A DNA stretch of 64,000 nt from Marivirga salinae. Lineage in GTDB: Bacteria; Bacteroidota; Bacteroidia; Cytophagales; Cyclobacteriaceae. The notes beneath the pieces were generated by a model that made no database searches, was not told where the DNA came from, and was given only the letters and a program-made list of their open reading frames with translations. Positions 23,586 through 32,513 of this stretch are shown here, one piece after another. Position 1 is the stretch's first letter. Every line of letters starts with the position of its first letter. The stretch lies in contig NZ_CP129971.1 in assembly GCF_030503855.1 (NCBI RefSeq), positions 3,286,001-3,350,000 of the forward strand, in the 5' to 3' direction. Made by a program: the position numbers and the translations under genes.

Positions 23586-25832
23586 TCAGCCAAATTTACC
23601 TTTCAATGCTGCTAATTTAGCTTGAAAATCACCTTCTGGCTCTTTTTCTTCTACTTTCCGTTTAAATTTACCCTTTGGCTTTTCTTCTTTTGATTGTTGT
23701 TTAAAAGGATCCTTTTTCATGGAAAATGATATACGCTTTCGAGCTTCATCTACTTCCATCACTGTTACTTCTACTTTCTGGGCTACATTCACTACTTCGG
23801 CAGGATTGCTCACAAATTTATCAGCTATGTGGCTTACATGCACCAATCCGTCCTGATGAACTCCTACATCCACAAAAGCACCAAAATTTGTGATATTGGT
23901 TATAATGCCGGGCAGTTTCATTCCCACTTTCAAATCCTTAATCTCATTCACCCCTTCGGTAAATGAAAAAGCTTCAAATTGCTCTCGAGGATCTCGGCCC
24001 GGCTTAGCCAATTCCTGCATGATATCTTGTAAAGTTGGTAATCCAACAGATTCAGTCACATATTTCTTCATATCCAACTTCTCTCGCAATTCTTTGCTGC
24101 CCATCAAATCAGTTATAGAAGCTTGGACATCTTTCGCCATTTTATTGACTAAAGCATAGCGCTCAGGATGCACTGAACTACTATCTAATGGATTTTTAGC
24201 ATCGCTTATACGTAAGAAACCAGCTGCTTGTTCAAAAGCCTTATCTCCTAAACGTGGGACTTTTTTCAATTCTTCTTTGCTTTTAAAAGCGCCATTTTCA
24301 TTTCGATAATTCACTATATTTTCTGCAATGGAAGGTCCTAAACCAGAAACATAAGTCAATAATTGCTTACTGGCAGTATTCAATTCAACCCCAACATTGT
24401 TCACACAACTTACCACAGTGTCATCCAAGCCAGCTTTCAGTAAATTTTGATCTACGTCATGTTGGTATTGGCCAACCCCTATTGATTTCGCATCAATTTT
24501 CACCAGTTCAGCCAATGGATCCATCAACCTTCTACCAATAGAAACTGCACCACGAACTGTTAAATCATACTCTTTAAATTCATCTCGTGCTACTTCAGAT
24601 GCAGAGTACACCGAAGCCCCACTTTCATTCACCATCACTACCATCACAGATTTAGGCAATCCAATGGAGTTTATAAATTTTTCGGTTTCTCTTCCTGCAG
24701 TCCCATTCCCTATAGCTATGGCTTCTACATTATATTTATCTACTAATTGTAAAATTAAAGTAGCAGCTTTGGTAGTTTGAAGCTGCGGTTCATTTGGATA
24801 GATTGCTTCATTAAACAATAATTTACCTTGTTTATCAAGGCAAACTAGTTTACAACCTGTTCTGAAACCAGGATCCACTGCCATCACATTTTTCTGTCCC
24901 ATTGGTGCTGCCAACAAGAGTTGTCTCAGATTATCTGAGAACACTTTAATGGCTTCTTCATCTGCTTTTTTCTTTGTGAAAATACGGATTTCAGTTTCCA
25001 TGCTGGGCTTTAATAATCTTTTATAAGCATCTGCCAAAGCTGTTTTCACTTGCTGAGCAGCTTCGTTATCAGCCTTAACAAAATGCTTCTCCATGATAAA
25101 AAGAGCATCTTCTTCCTCCGGACTGATATCCAACATTAAGATCATTTCCTTCTCCCCTCTTCTCATTGCCAAAATTCTATGAGAAGGAGCTGTTTTCACA
25201 TTTTCTTCCCATTCAAAGTAATCTTTGTACTTCTGACCTTCAGTTTCCTTCCCACTTAAGACTTTTGATCGGAACTTTCCTTTTTCTAAGAATAATTTAC
25301 GAGTATCTTCCCTTAATTCTGCATTCTCATTTACCCATTCAGCAATTATATCTCTAGCCCCATGCAAAGCAGATTCAATATCAGAAACCTCTTTTTCTTC
25401 ATCAATAAATTTTGCTGCTTCAAGTTCTAAATCAATATTTCCTTGTTCAAAAATAAGCTTAGCTAATCGCTCCAAGCCTTTCTCTCTGGCAATGGTCGCC
25501 TTTGTTCTTCTTTTAGGCTTGTAAGGAAGGTAAATATCCTCCAGTTTAGACATGGTTTCGGCTGCATTGATTTCCTTTTCCAGTTCAGGTGTTAGTTTTT
25601 CTTGTTCCTTTATGGACTTCAAGATTGCCTCTCTCCTTTTGTCCAAATCGCGCAATTGTTGCACACGATCCCGAACATCTGCCACAGCTACCTCATCCAA
25701 ACTGCCCGTCATTTCTTTTCTATATCGGGAAATAAAAGGCACCGTAGCACCGCCATCTAATAATTCTACTACCGCTTTTACCTGTTGGGGACGAACATTT
25801 AATTCCCCTGCAATTTTAATTATGTGATCCAT
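23586..25832 (-). CDS. tex: Tex-family RNA-binding transcription accessory protein
   Basis: The 748-residue protein follows the Tex plan. A helical N-terminal region has PFISRYRKEMTGSLDE near 34, then a YqgF-like RNase H fold (VMAVDPGFRTGCKLVCLD near 320). Helix-hairpin-helix motifs appear around 490-560 (LLTYVSGLGPSIAENIVNYR, FKSKEELKKVPRLGDKAFEQAAG). An S1 RNA-binding domain lies near 640-710 (LKVGMKLPGIITNITNFGAFVDVG). The C-terminus is lysine-rich. Tex binds nucleic acids and influences transcription and ribosome-associated processes. The gene is free-standing on the minus strand, with its own terminator and a short heptad repeat before its start. Confidence 0.92.
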   Translation of the reverse strand: MDHIIKIAGELNVRPQQVKAVVELLDGGATVPFISRYRKEMTGSLDEVAVADVRDRVQQLRDLDKRREAILKSIKEQEKLTPELEKEINAAETMSKLEDIYLPYKPKRRTKATIAREKGLERLAKLIFEQGNIDLELEAAKFIDEEKEVSDIESALHGARDIIAEWVNENAELREDTRKLFLEKGKFRSKVLSGKETEGQKYKDYFEWEENVKTAPSHRILAMRRGEKEMILMLDISPEEEDALFIMEKHFVKADNEAAQQVKTALADAYKRLLKPSMETEIRIFTKKKADEEAIKVFSDNLRQLLLAAPMGQKNVMAVDPGFRTGCKLVCLDKQGKLLFNEAIYPNEPQLQTTKAATLILQLVDKYNVEAIAIGNGTAGRETEKFINSIGLPKSVMVVMVNESGASVYSASEVARDEFKEYDLTVRGAVSIGRRLMDPLAELVKIDAKSIGVGQYQHDVDQNLLKAGLDDTVVSCVNNVGVELNTASKQLLTYVSGLGPSIAENIVNYRNENGAFKSKEELKKVPRLGDKAFEQAAGFLRISDAKNPLDSSSVHPERYALVNKMAKDVQASITDLMGSKELREKLDMKKYVTESVGLPTLQDIMQELAKPGRDPREQFEAFSFTEGVNEIKDLKVGMKLPGIITNITNFGAFVDVGVHQDGLVHVSHIADKFVSNPAEVVNVAQKVEVTVMEVDEARKRISFSMKKDPFKQQSKEEKPKGKFKRKVEEKEPEGDFQAKLAALKGKFG

Positions 25833-25842
25833 TTCTGAGATA

Positions 25843-25870
25843 TTAGAGTCTAGATTCTAGAACCTAGATT
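25843..25870. repeat. Four-unit seven-base repeat of the CTAGATT type
   Basis: TTAGAGT, CTAGATT, CTAGAAC and CTAGATT follow each other without gaps, just upstream of the tex start codon on the minus strand. The same seven-base periodicity occurs at 23447-23495 on the other side of tex, but with a different unit sequence. Confidence 0.5.
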
Positions 25871-25917
25871 TTCGATAAAAATATTAATATATAAGCACTA
25901 AGTTTTTGGTGATCAAA

Positions 25918-26886
25918 TCAAAACCCCAAAACTTTCCGTACCCTTTTCAATGTTTTAGTAGCTATTTCTGCAGCTTTCTCTTCGCCTTTTTCTAGTTTCT
26001 TATGAAGCTCATCTATATTTTCCATATAATGGTTATAGAGCTCCCTTTCTTTAGAATATTTTTCAACTATCAACTCATAAAGCGCTTGCTTAGCATGACC
26101 ATAACCATAATTACCACCTTCATAATTCTTTCGCATTTCAGCTACTTGTTCATCTGAAGCCAATAATTTATAGATATTGTATACATTACAATCATCTGGA
26201 TTTTTAGGCTCCTCCATTGGCGTACTATCTGTAATGATTTGCATCACATTTTTCCTCAGTTTTTTATCGGTTTGGAAAATATCGATAGTATTGCCGTAAG
26301 ATTTACTCATTTTCTGACCATCAGTGCCCGGAATTGTCATGATTTGCTCATCAATTCTAGCTTCAGGCAACACGAAAACATCTCCATAACGATGATTGAA
26401 ACCACTCGCTATATCACGAGTCATTTCCAAATGCTGCTTTTGGTCTTTCCCAACAGGAACTATATCAGCATCATATAAAATAATATCGCACGCCATCAAA
26501 ACGGGGTAAGTAAAAAGCCCAGCATTTACATCAGCCAGACGATCAGATTTATCCTTAAATGAATGAGCATTTGCTAACATCGGAAATGGCGTGAAGCAAC
26601 TCATATACCAGTTCAATTCAGTTACCTGAGGTACCATAGACTGCCTGTAGAACAAATTCTTATCTGTATCAAAGCCAAATGCCAACCAAGCTGCAGCCAC
26701 TGCATTCACATTGTCTTTCCTTACGTCAGCATCTTTAATAGTAGTTAAAGAGTGTAAATCAGCAATAAAAAAGAAACTTTCATTATTTGAATCTTGAGAT
26801 AATTTAATAGCAGGAATAATTGCTCCCAACAAATTCCCTAAATGTGGTTTACCTGAACTTTGAATACCCGTTAAAATTCGCGACAT
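25918..26886 (-). CDS. trpS: Tryptophan-tRNA ligase
   Basis: The 322-residue class I synthetase has the HIGH-type motif in QSSGKPHLGNLLGA (residues 9-22) and the KMSKS loop in DGQKMSKSYGN near 192. It also has ACDIILYDADIVPVGKDQKQHLEM in the middle, typical of TrpS. Length matches bacterial TrpS (about 330). It charges tRNA-Trp with tryptophan at the cost of ATP. It starts 2 bp after the stop of a DoxX gene and is likely co-transcribed with it. Confidence 0.95.
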   Translation of the reverse strand: MSRILTGIQSSGKPHLGNLLGAIIPAIKLSQDSNNESFFFIADLHSLTTIKDADVRKDNVNAVAAAWLAFGFDTDKNLFYRQSMVPQVTELNWYMSCFTPFPMLANAHSFKDKSDRLADVNAGLFTYPVLMACDIILYDADIVPVGKDQKQHLEMTRDIASGFNHRYGDVFVLPEARIDEQIMTIPGTDGQKMSKSYGNTIDIFQTDKKLRKNVMQIITDSTPMEEPKNPDDCNVYNIYKLLASDEQVAEMRKNYEGGNYGYGHAKQALYELIVEKYSKERELYNHYMENIDELHKKLEKGEEKAAEIATKTLKRVRKVLGF

Positions 26887-26887
26887 C

Positions 26888-27274
26888 TTAAATATTTTTA
26901 TTTCTTATGATTTTATCTAAACTATAATTACCTCCACCATTTAGAGCTGTAACAGCAAAAACTGCTGCATATAATAAGCCCATTTCCTGCTTTCCGAATG
27001 GATCTCCACTATGAACCACTAAAGCAGCAATCAACATAGTGAATAAAATAGGAACGCTGGCTAAACGGGTAAAGAGCCCTAAAGCTACTAAAATTGAGCA
27101 AATAAATTCTGCAAAAACAGTTGCAACTAAGCTGAATTCTTCTCCTAATCCAAGAGGATCGGCAAAACTGAAATCTCCAGACAACAATTTCATGAATTTG
27201 GGATACCCATGTGTAAGCATCATAAGCCCACCGGCTAGACGTAAAATCAATAAACTTAAATTTTTAAATGGCAT
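26888..27274 (-). CDS. DoxX family membrane protein
   Basis: The 128-residue protein has four membrane segments and the DoxX signature (LILRLAGGLMMLTHGYPKFMKLL at the start, FICSILVALGLFTRLASVP in the middle, GLLYAAVFAVTALNGGG near the end). It differs from the DoxX protein at 4750-5172, which is longer, so they are not recent duplicates. Role unknown; the family is thought to act in redox or membrane homeostasis. It precedes trpS by 2 bp and is divergent from the DUF1573 gene. Confidence 0.78.
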   Translation of the reverse strand: MPFKNLSLLILRLAGGLMMLTHGYPKFMKLLSGDFSFADPLGLGEEFSLVATVFAEFICSILVALGLFTRLASVPILFTMLIAALVVHSGDPFGKQEMGLLYAAVFAVTALNGGGNYSLDKIIRNKNI

Positions 27275-27370
27275 TGTTTGAACTGTTAAATGAATAAATT
27301 AGAAATCTTTTGAGAATTATAAATATATAAAATCAAAGTAAATAGTAGGTTCAAAAAAAGAAGAAATGCG

Positions 27371-27378
27371 TATCTTCG
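27371..27378 (+). promoter_or_regulatory. Probable -7 element of the DUF1573 gene
   Basis: TATCTTCG differs from the TAnnTTTG consensus at one position and lies 22 bp before the ATG at 27401. No convincing -33 TTG is present upstream. Confidence 0.35.
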
Positions 27379-27400
27379 TTTACAACTAAAAAACGAATTT

Positions 27401-28501
27401 ATGAAGAATATTCATTTGCTTAAAAGTACACTTGCGATTGTTTTTCTATTATTTTTCCACATTACAGTATTTGCACAAAATAATACTGCAAAAATTACAT
27501 TCTTGGAAGAAAGCCATGATTTTGGAACCATTGAAGAAAAAGCTGGACAAGTAAAATACACTTTCAATTTTTTCAATTCAGGGTCGGATTCTATTCGACT
27601 GACTTCCGTAAGGGCTTCCTGTGGTTGTACCACGCCATTTTGGGAAAAAAGTGCTTTGATGCCAGGAGATACTGGTAAAATTGAAGTAGCCTATAATCCT
27701 TTGAACCGAGCCGGAAAATTTGCTAAAACGGTAACAGTAAGGACTTCTAGCGAGCCTGAAACAAAGATTCTAAGAATTTCAGGTTATGTTGAACCAAAAC
27801 CTAAAAGTATTGAAGATGAATTCAATACTGAATTAGGAGAAATTAGACTTAAAAGTAAGTTTATCAATTTTGGAAATATTACAACTGAGAAAGCAGTTAC
27901 CAAAACAATAGAAATCTACAACCAATCAGAAGATACTATTAGCATTTTAGATCGCTTTATATGCGCTGATTTTATAAAAGTCGCAAAACTGCCGGCAATT
28001 ATACCGCCCAATAAATCCGCTGAGATAGAAATTATATACTTACCTAAAATAAAGAATGATTTAGGGTTTATGAATGATCCTTTAACATTATTTACAGATG
28101 AAGTTGAGAAAAGTAATAAAGGATTAAATGTGATAGCTACCATCAATGAATACTTCCCACCTATGACGGAAGAAGAATTAGCCAGTGCGCCTCATATTCA
28201 ATTTGAAACTTTAGAATATGATTTTGGGCATATTGATGAAGGTCAAACGCTTTCACATGAATTTAAATTTACTAATAATGGTAAAGACACCTTAAATATC
28301 AGAAAAACAAAGACTACTTGTGGTTGTACTGTATCAGAATTAGACAAAATGGATTATATCGCGAATGAATCAGGGGAAATAAAAGTTACATTCAACTCCA
28401 AAGGTAGAAGAGGTACTCAAATCAAAAGGATCACCGTTTTTACTAACGACCCAACTGCGCCTACACAAGATTTGATAATAAAAGCATATGTAAGGGATTA
28501 A
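27401..28501 (+). CDS. Exported protein with three DUF1573-type immunoglobulin-like domains
   Basis: The 366-residue protein has a signal peptide (cleavage near residue 25, after VFAQ) and three tandem domains of about 105 residues. The first and third each start with (H/Y)DFG-I and contain CGCT (ASCGCTTPFW near 69, TTCGCTVSEL near 306). The middle one has INFGNI but a single cysteine in place of the CGC pair. DUF1573 domains are common secreted modules in Bacteroidota, possibly adhesive or structural. A degraded middle repeat suggests domain duplication followed by divergence. No obvious operon partner is present. Confidence 0.8.
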   Translation: MKNIHLLKSTLAIVFLLFFHITVFAQNNTAKITFLEESHDFGTIEEKAGQVKYTFNFFNSGSDSIRLTSVRASCGCTTPFWEKSALMPGDTGKIEVAYNPLNRAGKFAKTVTVRTSSEPETKILRISGYVEPKPKSIEDEFNTELGEIRLKSKFINFGNITTEKAVTKTIEIYNQSEDTISILDRFICADFIKVAKLPAIIPPNKSAEIEIIYLPKIKNDLGFMNDPLTLFTDEVEKSNKGLNVIATINEYFPPMTEEELASAPHIQFETLEYDFGHIDEGQTLSHEFKFTNNGKDTLNIRKTKTTCGCTVSELDKMDYIANESGEIKVTFNSKGRRGTQIKRITVFTNDPTAPTQDLIIKAYVRD

Positions 28502-28539
28502 GTTTTACATTTTATGATAACCCATATAATTCAAACTAA

Positions 28540-28729
28540 ATGTATATACCGAATAGTTATAAAAACGAAAATGTTGAAGAGGTAAGATTTCCTGATGGCA
28601 AACAGTTTTAGGATTCTAATCAATCAAATTGAAGGTAAAATCACTGGCAATCATACCCCTATGGAACTCGATAAAGATTAAAATGGGGTTGATATTTTAG
28701 TGGGTCATATTACCAAATTCAGTTCTTAG
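28540..28729 (+). pseudogene. Remnant of a PaiB-type FMN-binding regulator gene
   Basis: ATG at 28540 opens with MYIPNSYKNENVEEV, the typical start of PaiB/FMN-binding negative regulators. The frame shifts near 28600 and continues in another frame with NSFRILINQIEGKITGNHTP and MELDKD. It meets an in-frame TAA (28679-28681), resumes as NGVDILVGHITKF, and ends at TAG (28727-28729). The order and wording match the N-terminal third of PaiB proteins. The rest of the gene is not recognisable. At least one frameshift and two stops show that it is dead. Confidence 0.75.
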
Positions 28730-29057
28730 GATTTAATCTGAATTGCTGAAATAGGGAGATTCCAATTCGGTAGGAATTGCAGAAAAGATGAGATAGGCAA
28801 AACAAAATTTCCTTAATATTGGCGTGACAATTAATTTCCTTAAATAGAAGGAAGTGACTCTTTAACCAAACAGTATCGCACCCCAAATATAAAGGTCCGA
28901 TTTAGCTAGTTTGCTTTATTCACATTTTAAATCTTGTTAAAATTATAAACACTCCCCATTACCACCTCTCTGTCTACCCCAATCTACCGTTTGTCGACAG
29001 AATAGAATTTGCTTTTCTTTTCTCATTAAGTTGCCGTCCAAAACAAACAAAACAACT
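28730..29057. other. Intergenic stretch after the PaiB remnant
   Basis: This roughly 330-bp stretch holds no open frame, hairpin or promoter that I can support. It may contain further decayed PaiB sequence, but no clear match remains beyond about 28730. Confidence 0.5.
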
Positions 29058-30395
29058 ATGATGAATCGATTAAAAGAAACTCTAACTGTACTCTTAATTT
29101 GTTTTCCCTTTCTAAATAATGCTCAGTCAGCGGCTGATGTAGTCAGGAAGGTACAAGAACTCATGCTGGAAAATTATATTTTCTTAGATAAAGCCAAAGA
29201 AACCAATGCGCATTTGGACTCTCTGCTAGCTGCAAATTTCTTCGAAGATTTTGATCATCCTCCAAAATTTGCACAAGCGCTTTCTGTTGAAATGCAAAAG
29301 ATAACAAAAGACAAACATTTAAACATCGTCCCGCCACCTCCACCACCCCATCCCAATGAGGAAAATGAGGAATTAGACTTTATTACCCGTCACCTCCGCA
29401 ATATGGAACGATTCAGAAATGGAGGATTTGGAAATATTGACTTACTGGCAGGCAATGTTGGATATGTAGAATTAAAAGGCTTCCGTAGAGAAGATATACC
29501 GAAAGTAGATGCCGTAATGGAGTACTTTTCAACAGCTGATGCAATCATCATTGACTTAAGGGAAAATGGAGGAGGAAATAGCCTAGGTCTATATTGGAGC
29601 AGCTATTTTTTAAAAAAAGGAGTAGGACTCAGCGGGAAGTACGAAAGAAGGACAGACAGCTATAGCGAACTATTGACGGTAACTGTGAAAGGACAAAAAA
29701 GACTGGAAATACCTCTCTTCATTCTTACCAGTGATTTCACTTTTTCAGCAGCTGAGGCATTTGCTTATGACTTGCAAAGCAGAAAAAGAGCCGTGATTGT
29801 AGGAGAAAATACAGGCGGTGGTGCACACCCAGTAAATTTTATGCCAATAGCCCAAGGCTATGGAATCTTGATGCCCTACGCCAGATCCATCAACCCAATC
29901 ACTGAGTCCAACTGGGAAGGCATTGGTGTAACCCCAGACATCCCCACTACAAGCGAAGATGCGTTTGAAAAGGCCAGGAAACTGGCACAAGATGCAGCCA
30001 AAAGCTATAGAGAAGAGCCCTTTAATAAGCTCAAAGCACTGCTTGCAAAAAATAAGATAACTGAAGAAGAGGAGGCTATGGTGTATGATTTATTTAAACT
30101 TCTATTGCGAAGGAAGCATCTCGAAGATTTTATGATCAATCATATGGGCTATTTCTACCTTGATAATCAAAAAATGCATTCGGCTTTTATTATATTTAAA
30201 ACAAATTTAAGGTTGTTTCCTGATTCGCCCAATGCTCATGATAGCTTTGCAGAATTCTTAGCACTTCAGGGCAAAAAGGATGAAGCTTTAAATCACTACC
30301 AGCAGGCAGTGACCTTAGCAAAAGCACAGGATGATGAGCAACAAGAGATGTACAAACGCAATTTGTTAGAATTTGAGTCAAAAATAAACCGATGA
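29058..30395 (+). CDS. Exported S41-family serine peptidase with C-terminal TPR repeats
   Basis: From the ATG at 29058 (an upstream TTG at 29031 is possible but would precede the signal peptide) the protein has 445 residues. A signal sequence ends near NNAQS. An N-terminal helical region with a Pro-rich linker precedes the S41 domain: VGYVELKGFR, DAIIIDLRENGGGN, the nucleophile region TFSAAEAFAYDLQ, GENTGGGAHP, and a closing NWEGIGVTPDI. This is the tricorn/IRBP-like subtype. TPR-like helices follow (about 370-445). Substrate unknown. A terminator starts directly at the stop codon. Confidence 0.8.
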   Translation: MMNRLKETLTVLLICFPFLNNAQSAADVVRKVQELMLENYIFLDKAKETNAHLDSLLAANFFEDFDHPPKFAQALSVEMQKITKDKHLNIVPPPPPPHPNEENEELDFITRHLRNMERFRNGGFGNIDLLAGNVGYVELKGFRREDIPKVDAVMEYFSTADAIIIDLRENGGGNSLGLYWSSYFLKKGVGLSGKYERRTDSYSELLTVTVKGQKRLEIPLFILTSDFTFSAAEAFAYDLQSRKRAVIVGENTGGGAHPVNFMPIAQGYGILMPYARSINPITESNWEGIGVTPDIPTTSEDAFEKARKLAQDAAKSYREEPFNKLKALLAKNKITEEEEAMVYDLFKLLLRRKHLEDFMINHMGYFYLDNQKMHSAFIIFKTNLRLFPDSPNAHDSFAEFLALQGKKDEALNHYQQAVTLAKAQDDEQQEMYKRNLLEFESKINR

Positions 30396-30426
30396 CCGTC
30401 TGCTTTGCAGACGGCTTTATTTTTTT
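30396..30426 (+). terminator. Intrinsic terminator wedged between peptidase and kinase genes
   Basis: CCGTCTGC (30396-30403) and GCAGACGG (30407-30414) form a GC-rich perfect stem with a three-base loop, followed by CTTTATTTTTTT. It occupies the whole 31-bp gap; the T-run touches the ATG of the LytS-like kinase gene. Confidence 0.82.
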
Positions 30427-31488
30427 ATGAAGATACAGCATCACATAACAATTTCTAAAAAGAATCTCAACCATTTTATCTTTTGGTGTGTGATGCTGAT
30501 CTACTACATTAGCTCTTCCTGGCCACATGAGTCGGACAAAGTATTCCTGTTCGAACGCATGTTTTCCAAGACGATTATACAGCTCATGTTGGCTTATTTA
30601 TTAATTTACCTGCACACATCTCTTTTTGTAGTGAAAAAGAGAAGACTTACCTTTGTTTTATTCAGTTTACTTACCATTTATATTGCCTATGTCTTTTACA
30701 CTGCCATACGCTGTTATTATCTTGTACCTAAATATCCTGAAATTTACCAGTACCGGCCTCCGCTTGAATTTATAGAGCGCATTACCAATGGCTATGCATT
30801 TATTGGCAACATAACGGAGCTAATCTTTCCAGCTATAATTCTGATCGTGATTGATTATTATAGAAAGCAGCAAGAGCTGATTAGTTTGAAAGAACAAAAG
30901 AAAACGACTGAACTACACCTATTGAAGCATCAGTTGAATCCGCATTTTCTATTCAACACGCTCAATAACCTCTATTCACTGTCGATACAAAAATCTGATC
31001 GAACACCGGAAGCCATCGCCAAGCTTTCAGACATATTAGACTATATGCTCTATAAATGCAATGACAATTTTGTTTCACTTAAAGGAGAAATAGCACTAAT
31101 CAGCAATTATATTGAATTAGAGAAAATCCGATATGGCAAAAGGCTGGATCTTTCGTTTGATCATAGCCAAAAAGATGAAGTAAAAGTAGCGCCTTTACTC
31201 CTGCTCACCTTTGTTGAGAATGCTTTTAAACATGGCGTAACCCAGGAACTTAATGTTGCTAAGATTAACATTCTGGTGGAAGGCAATAAAGATAACATCC
31301 TATTTAAGATTGAAAACTCAAAACCTGTTTTGAAAAGTGTTGAGGAAAATAGGCTTCAAGACGCCATTGGTTTACAAAACATCAGAAGACAACTTGAATT
31401 ACTGTATCCTAAACAGTATCATTTGGAGGTAGTCAACAAGCAAAAATCCTTTTTAATTACTCTTAAAATAACTCCTAATGACTTATAA
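30427..31488 (+). CDS. LytS/YehU-type membrane histidine kinase
   Basis: The 353-residue protein has four membrane segments (about 17-33, 47-68, 73-95, 122-143). A cytoplasmic His_kinase domain follows, with the phosphoacceptor His173 in HQLNPHFLFNTLNNLYSL and an ATP-binding lobe with LTFVENAFKHGV and GLQNIRRQLELLY. This is the LytS family that pairs with LytTR response regulators. It overlaps its regulator gene by 11 bp, a strong sign of a working pair. The input signal is unknown; no periplasmic domain is present, so sensing is probably in the membrane. Confidence 0.9.
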   Translation: MKIQHHITISKKNLNHFIFWCVMLIYYISSSWPHESDKVFLFERMFSKTIIQLMLAYLLIYLHTSLFVVKKRRLTFVLFSLLTIYIAYVFYTAIRCYYLVPKYPEIYQYRPPLEFIERITNGYAFIGNITELIFPAIILIVIDYYRKQQELISLKEQKKTTELHLLKHQLNPHFLFNTLNNLYSLSIQKSDRTPEAIAKLSDILDYMLYKCNDNFVSLKGEIALISNYIELEKIRYGKRLDLSFDHSQKDEVKVAPLLLLTFVENAFKHGVTQELNVAKINILVEGNKDNILFKIENSKPVLKSVEENRLQDAIGLQNIRRQLELLYPKQYHLEVVNKQKSFLITLKITPNDL

Positions 31489-32170
31489 ATGTATCATTGT
31501 AGATGATGAAGAGCTAGCAAGACAACTCATAGAAAACCACCTTTCGCAATTGAGTGATTTTGAGCTCTTAGCTTCCTGCTCTTCCGCAATAGAAGCCCAT
31601 CAATTTCTTCAAAGTGAAACCGTTGACTTGCTTTTTATGGATATCGAAATGCCGGTGCTGAAAGGTACTGCCTTCGTGAAAAATCTAAAAGCAGAACCCA
31701 AAGTGATTTTCACTACTGCCCACCGTGATTATGCAGTCGAAGGTTTTGAGTTGGACGCTGTCGATTATATATTAAAACCCATCACCTTTGAACGTTTTTT
31801 TAAAGCCATCGAAAAGTTTTTGGCAATACAAAAACCTTTGGAAACAATGGATAGCAAAGATTCCATTTACATTCAAATCAATAAGAAAAACCTCCGGCTC
31901 ATACTTAATGATATTTTCTTTGTGGAAAGCTTTAAAGACTATCTAAAAATCCACTTAGCAGAAGAAACATTAATGTTCAAACACAGCCTCACCGCTTTTG
32001 AAGAAAAGCTAAATCCAAGTTTTTTGAGAATCCATCGGTCTTATATTGTGAACCGTGATAAAGTGACGGCATATACCAAAAATGATGTAGAAATAGGCAA
32101 AATTGAACTTCCTATCGGAGAATTTTATAAAAAGAATACCTTAGAAAAATTAGGAAAACCTCTGAAATAA
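31478..32170 (+). CDS. LytTR-family response regulator
   Basis: The 230-residue protein has a receiver domain (Asp55 as phosphoacceptor in LLFMDIEMP, the DD pair at 9-10, Lys near 108 in DYILKPI) and a LytTR DNA-binding domain. Features of the latter are DIFFVESFKDYLKIHL near 143 and FLRIHRSYIVNRDKV near 186. It overlaps the LytS-like kinase gene by 11 bp. LytTR proteins bind direct repeats spaced by about 10-12 bp; I did not find an obvious pair upstream of this operon. Confidence 0.92.
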   Translation: MTYKCIIVDDEELARQLIENHLSQLSDFELLASCSSAIEAHQFLQSETVDLLFMDIEMPVLKGTAFVKNLKAEPKVIFTTAHRDYAVEGFELDAVDYILKPITFERFFKAIEKFLAIQKPLETMDSKDSIYIQINKKNLRLILNDIFFVESFKDYLKIHLAEETLMFKHSLTAFEEKLNPSFLRIHRSYIVNRDKVTAYTKNDVEIGKIELPIGEFYKKNTLEKLGKPLK

Positions 32171-32513
32171 GAAGTTCCAAACAGCAATCCAAAAGGTATT
32201 GATTTACAGCTCCATAGATTATGTTTAGGCTTTTTAAAGAAAAACTATAACATTACTGTATATTCAGTTTACTACCAAAACCTACAAAGTGTCATTTGAA
32301 AAGTGGCTTTTCAGAATTTAGAGTAACTGATATTAGTATGTAAACAAATTGTGTCTATGCTTTCGCAAAACGCAATTGTTTTTAGCCATATGTTAGGCTT
32401 AATTTGAACCATGAATAAAATTTTCTACTATAGTGCGTTGCGCAGCAAAACACGTGCACAGCACAAAAAGGGAATCATTAAAAACTATATCTTTACAAGC
32501 AAAACTAACCAAC
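32171..32513. other. Intergenic stretch between the LytTR gene and the membrane regulator gene
   Basis: About 340 bp between convergent genes. It contains a small hairpin TGCG-TTG-CGCA near 32437 and a GTTAGGC heptamer near 32392, but no repeat or open frame I can support. Confidence 0.45.

Noticed and set aside
30196..30528. Minus-strand open frame of 110 codons across the S41 end and kinase start
   Set aside because: It runs opposite to two well-supported genes and over the terminator, and shows no domain or signal pattern.
32380..32400. GTTAGGC heptamer that could suggest an integron attC site
   Set aside because: Only one core heptamer is present, with no matching RYYYAAC partner at a suitable distance and no integrase or cassette array nearby.
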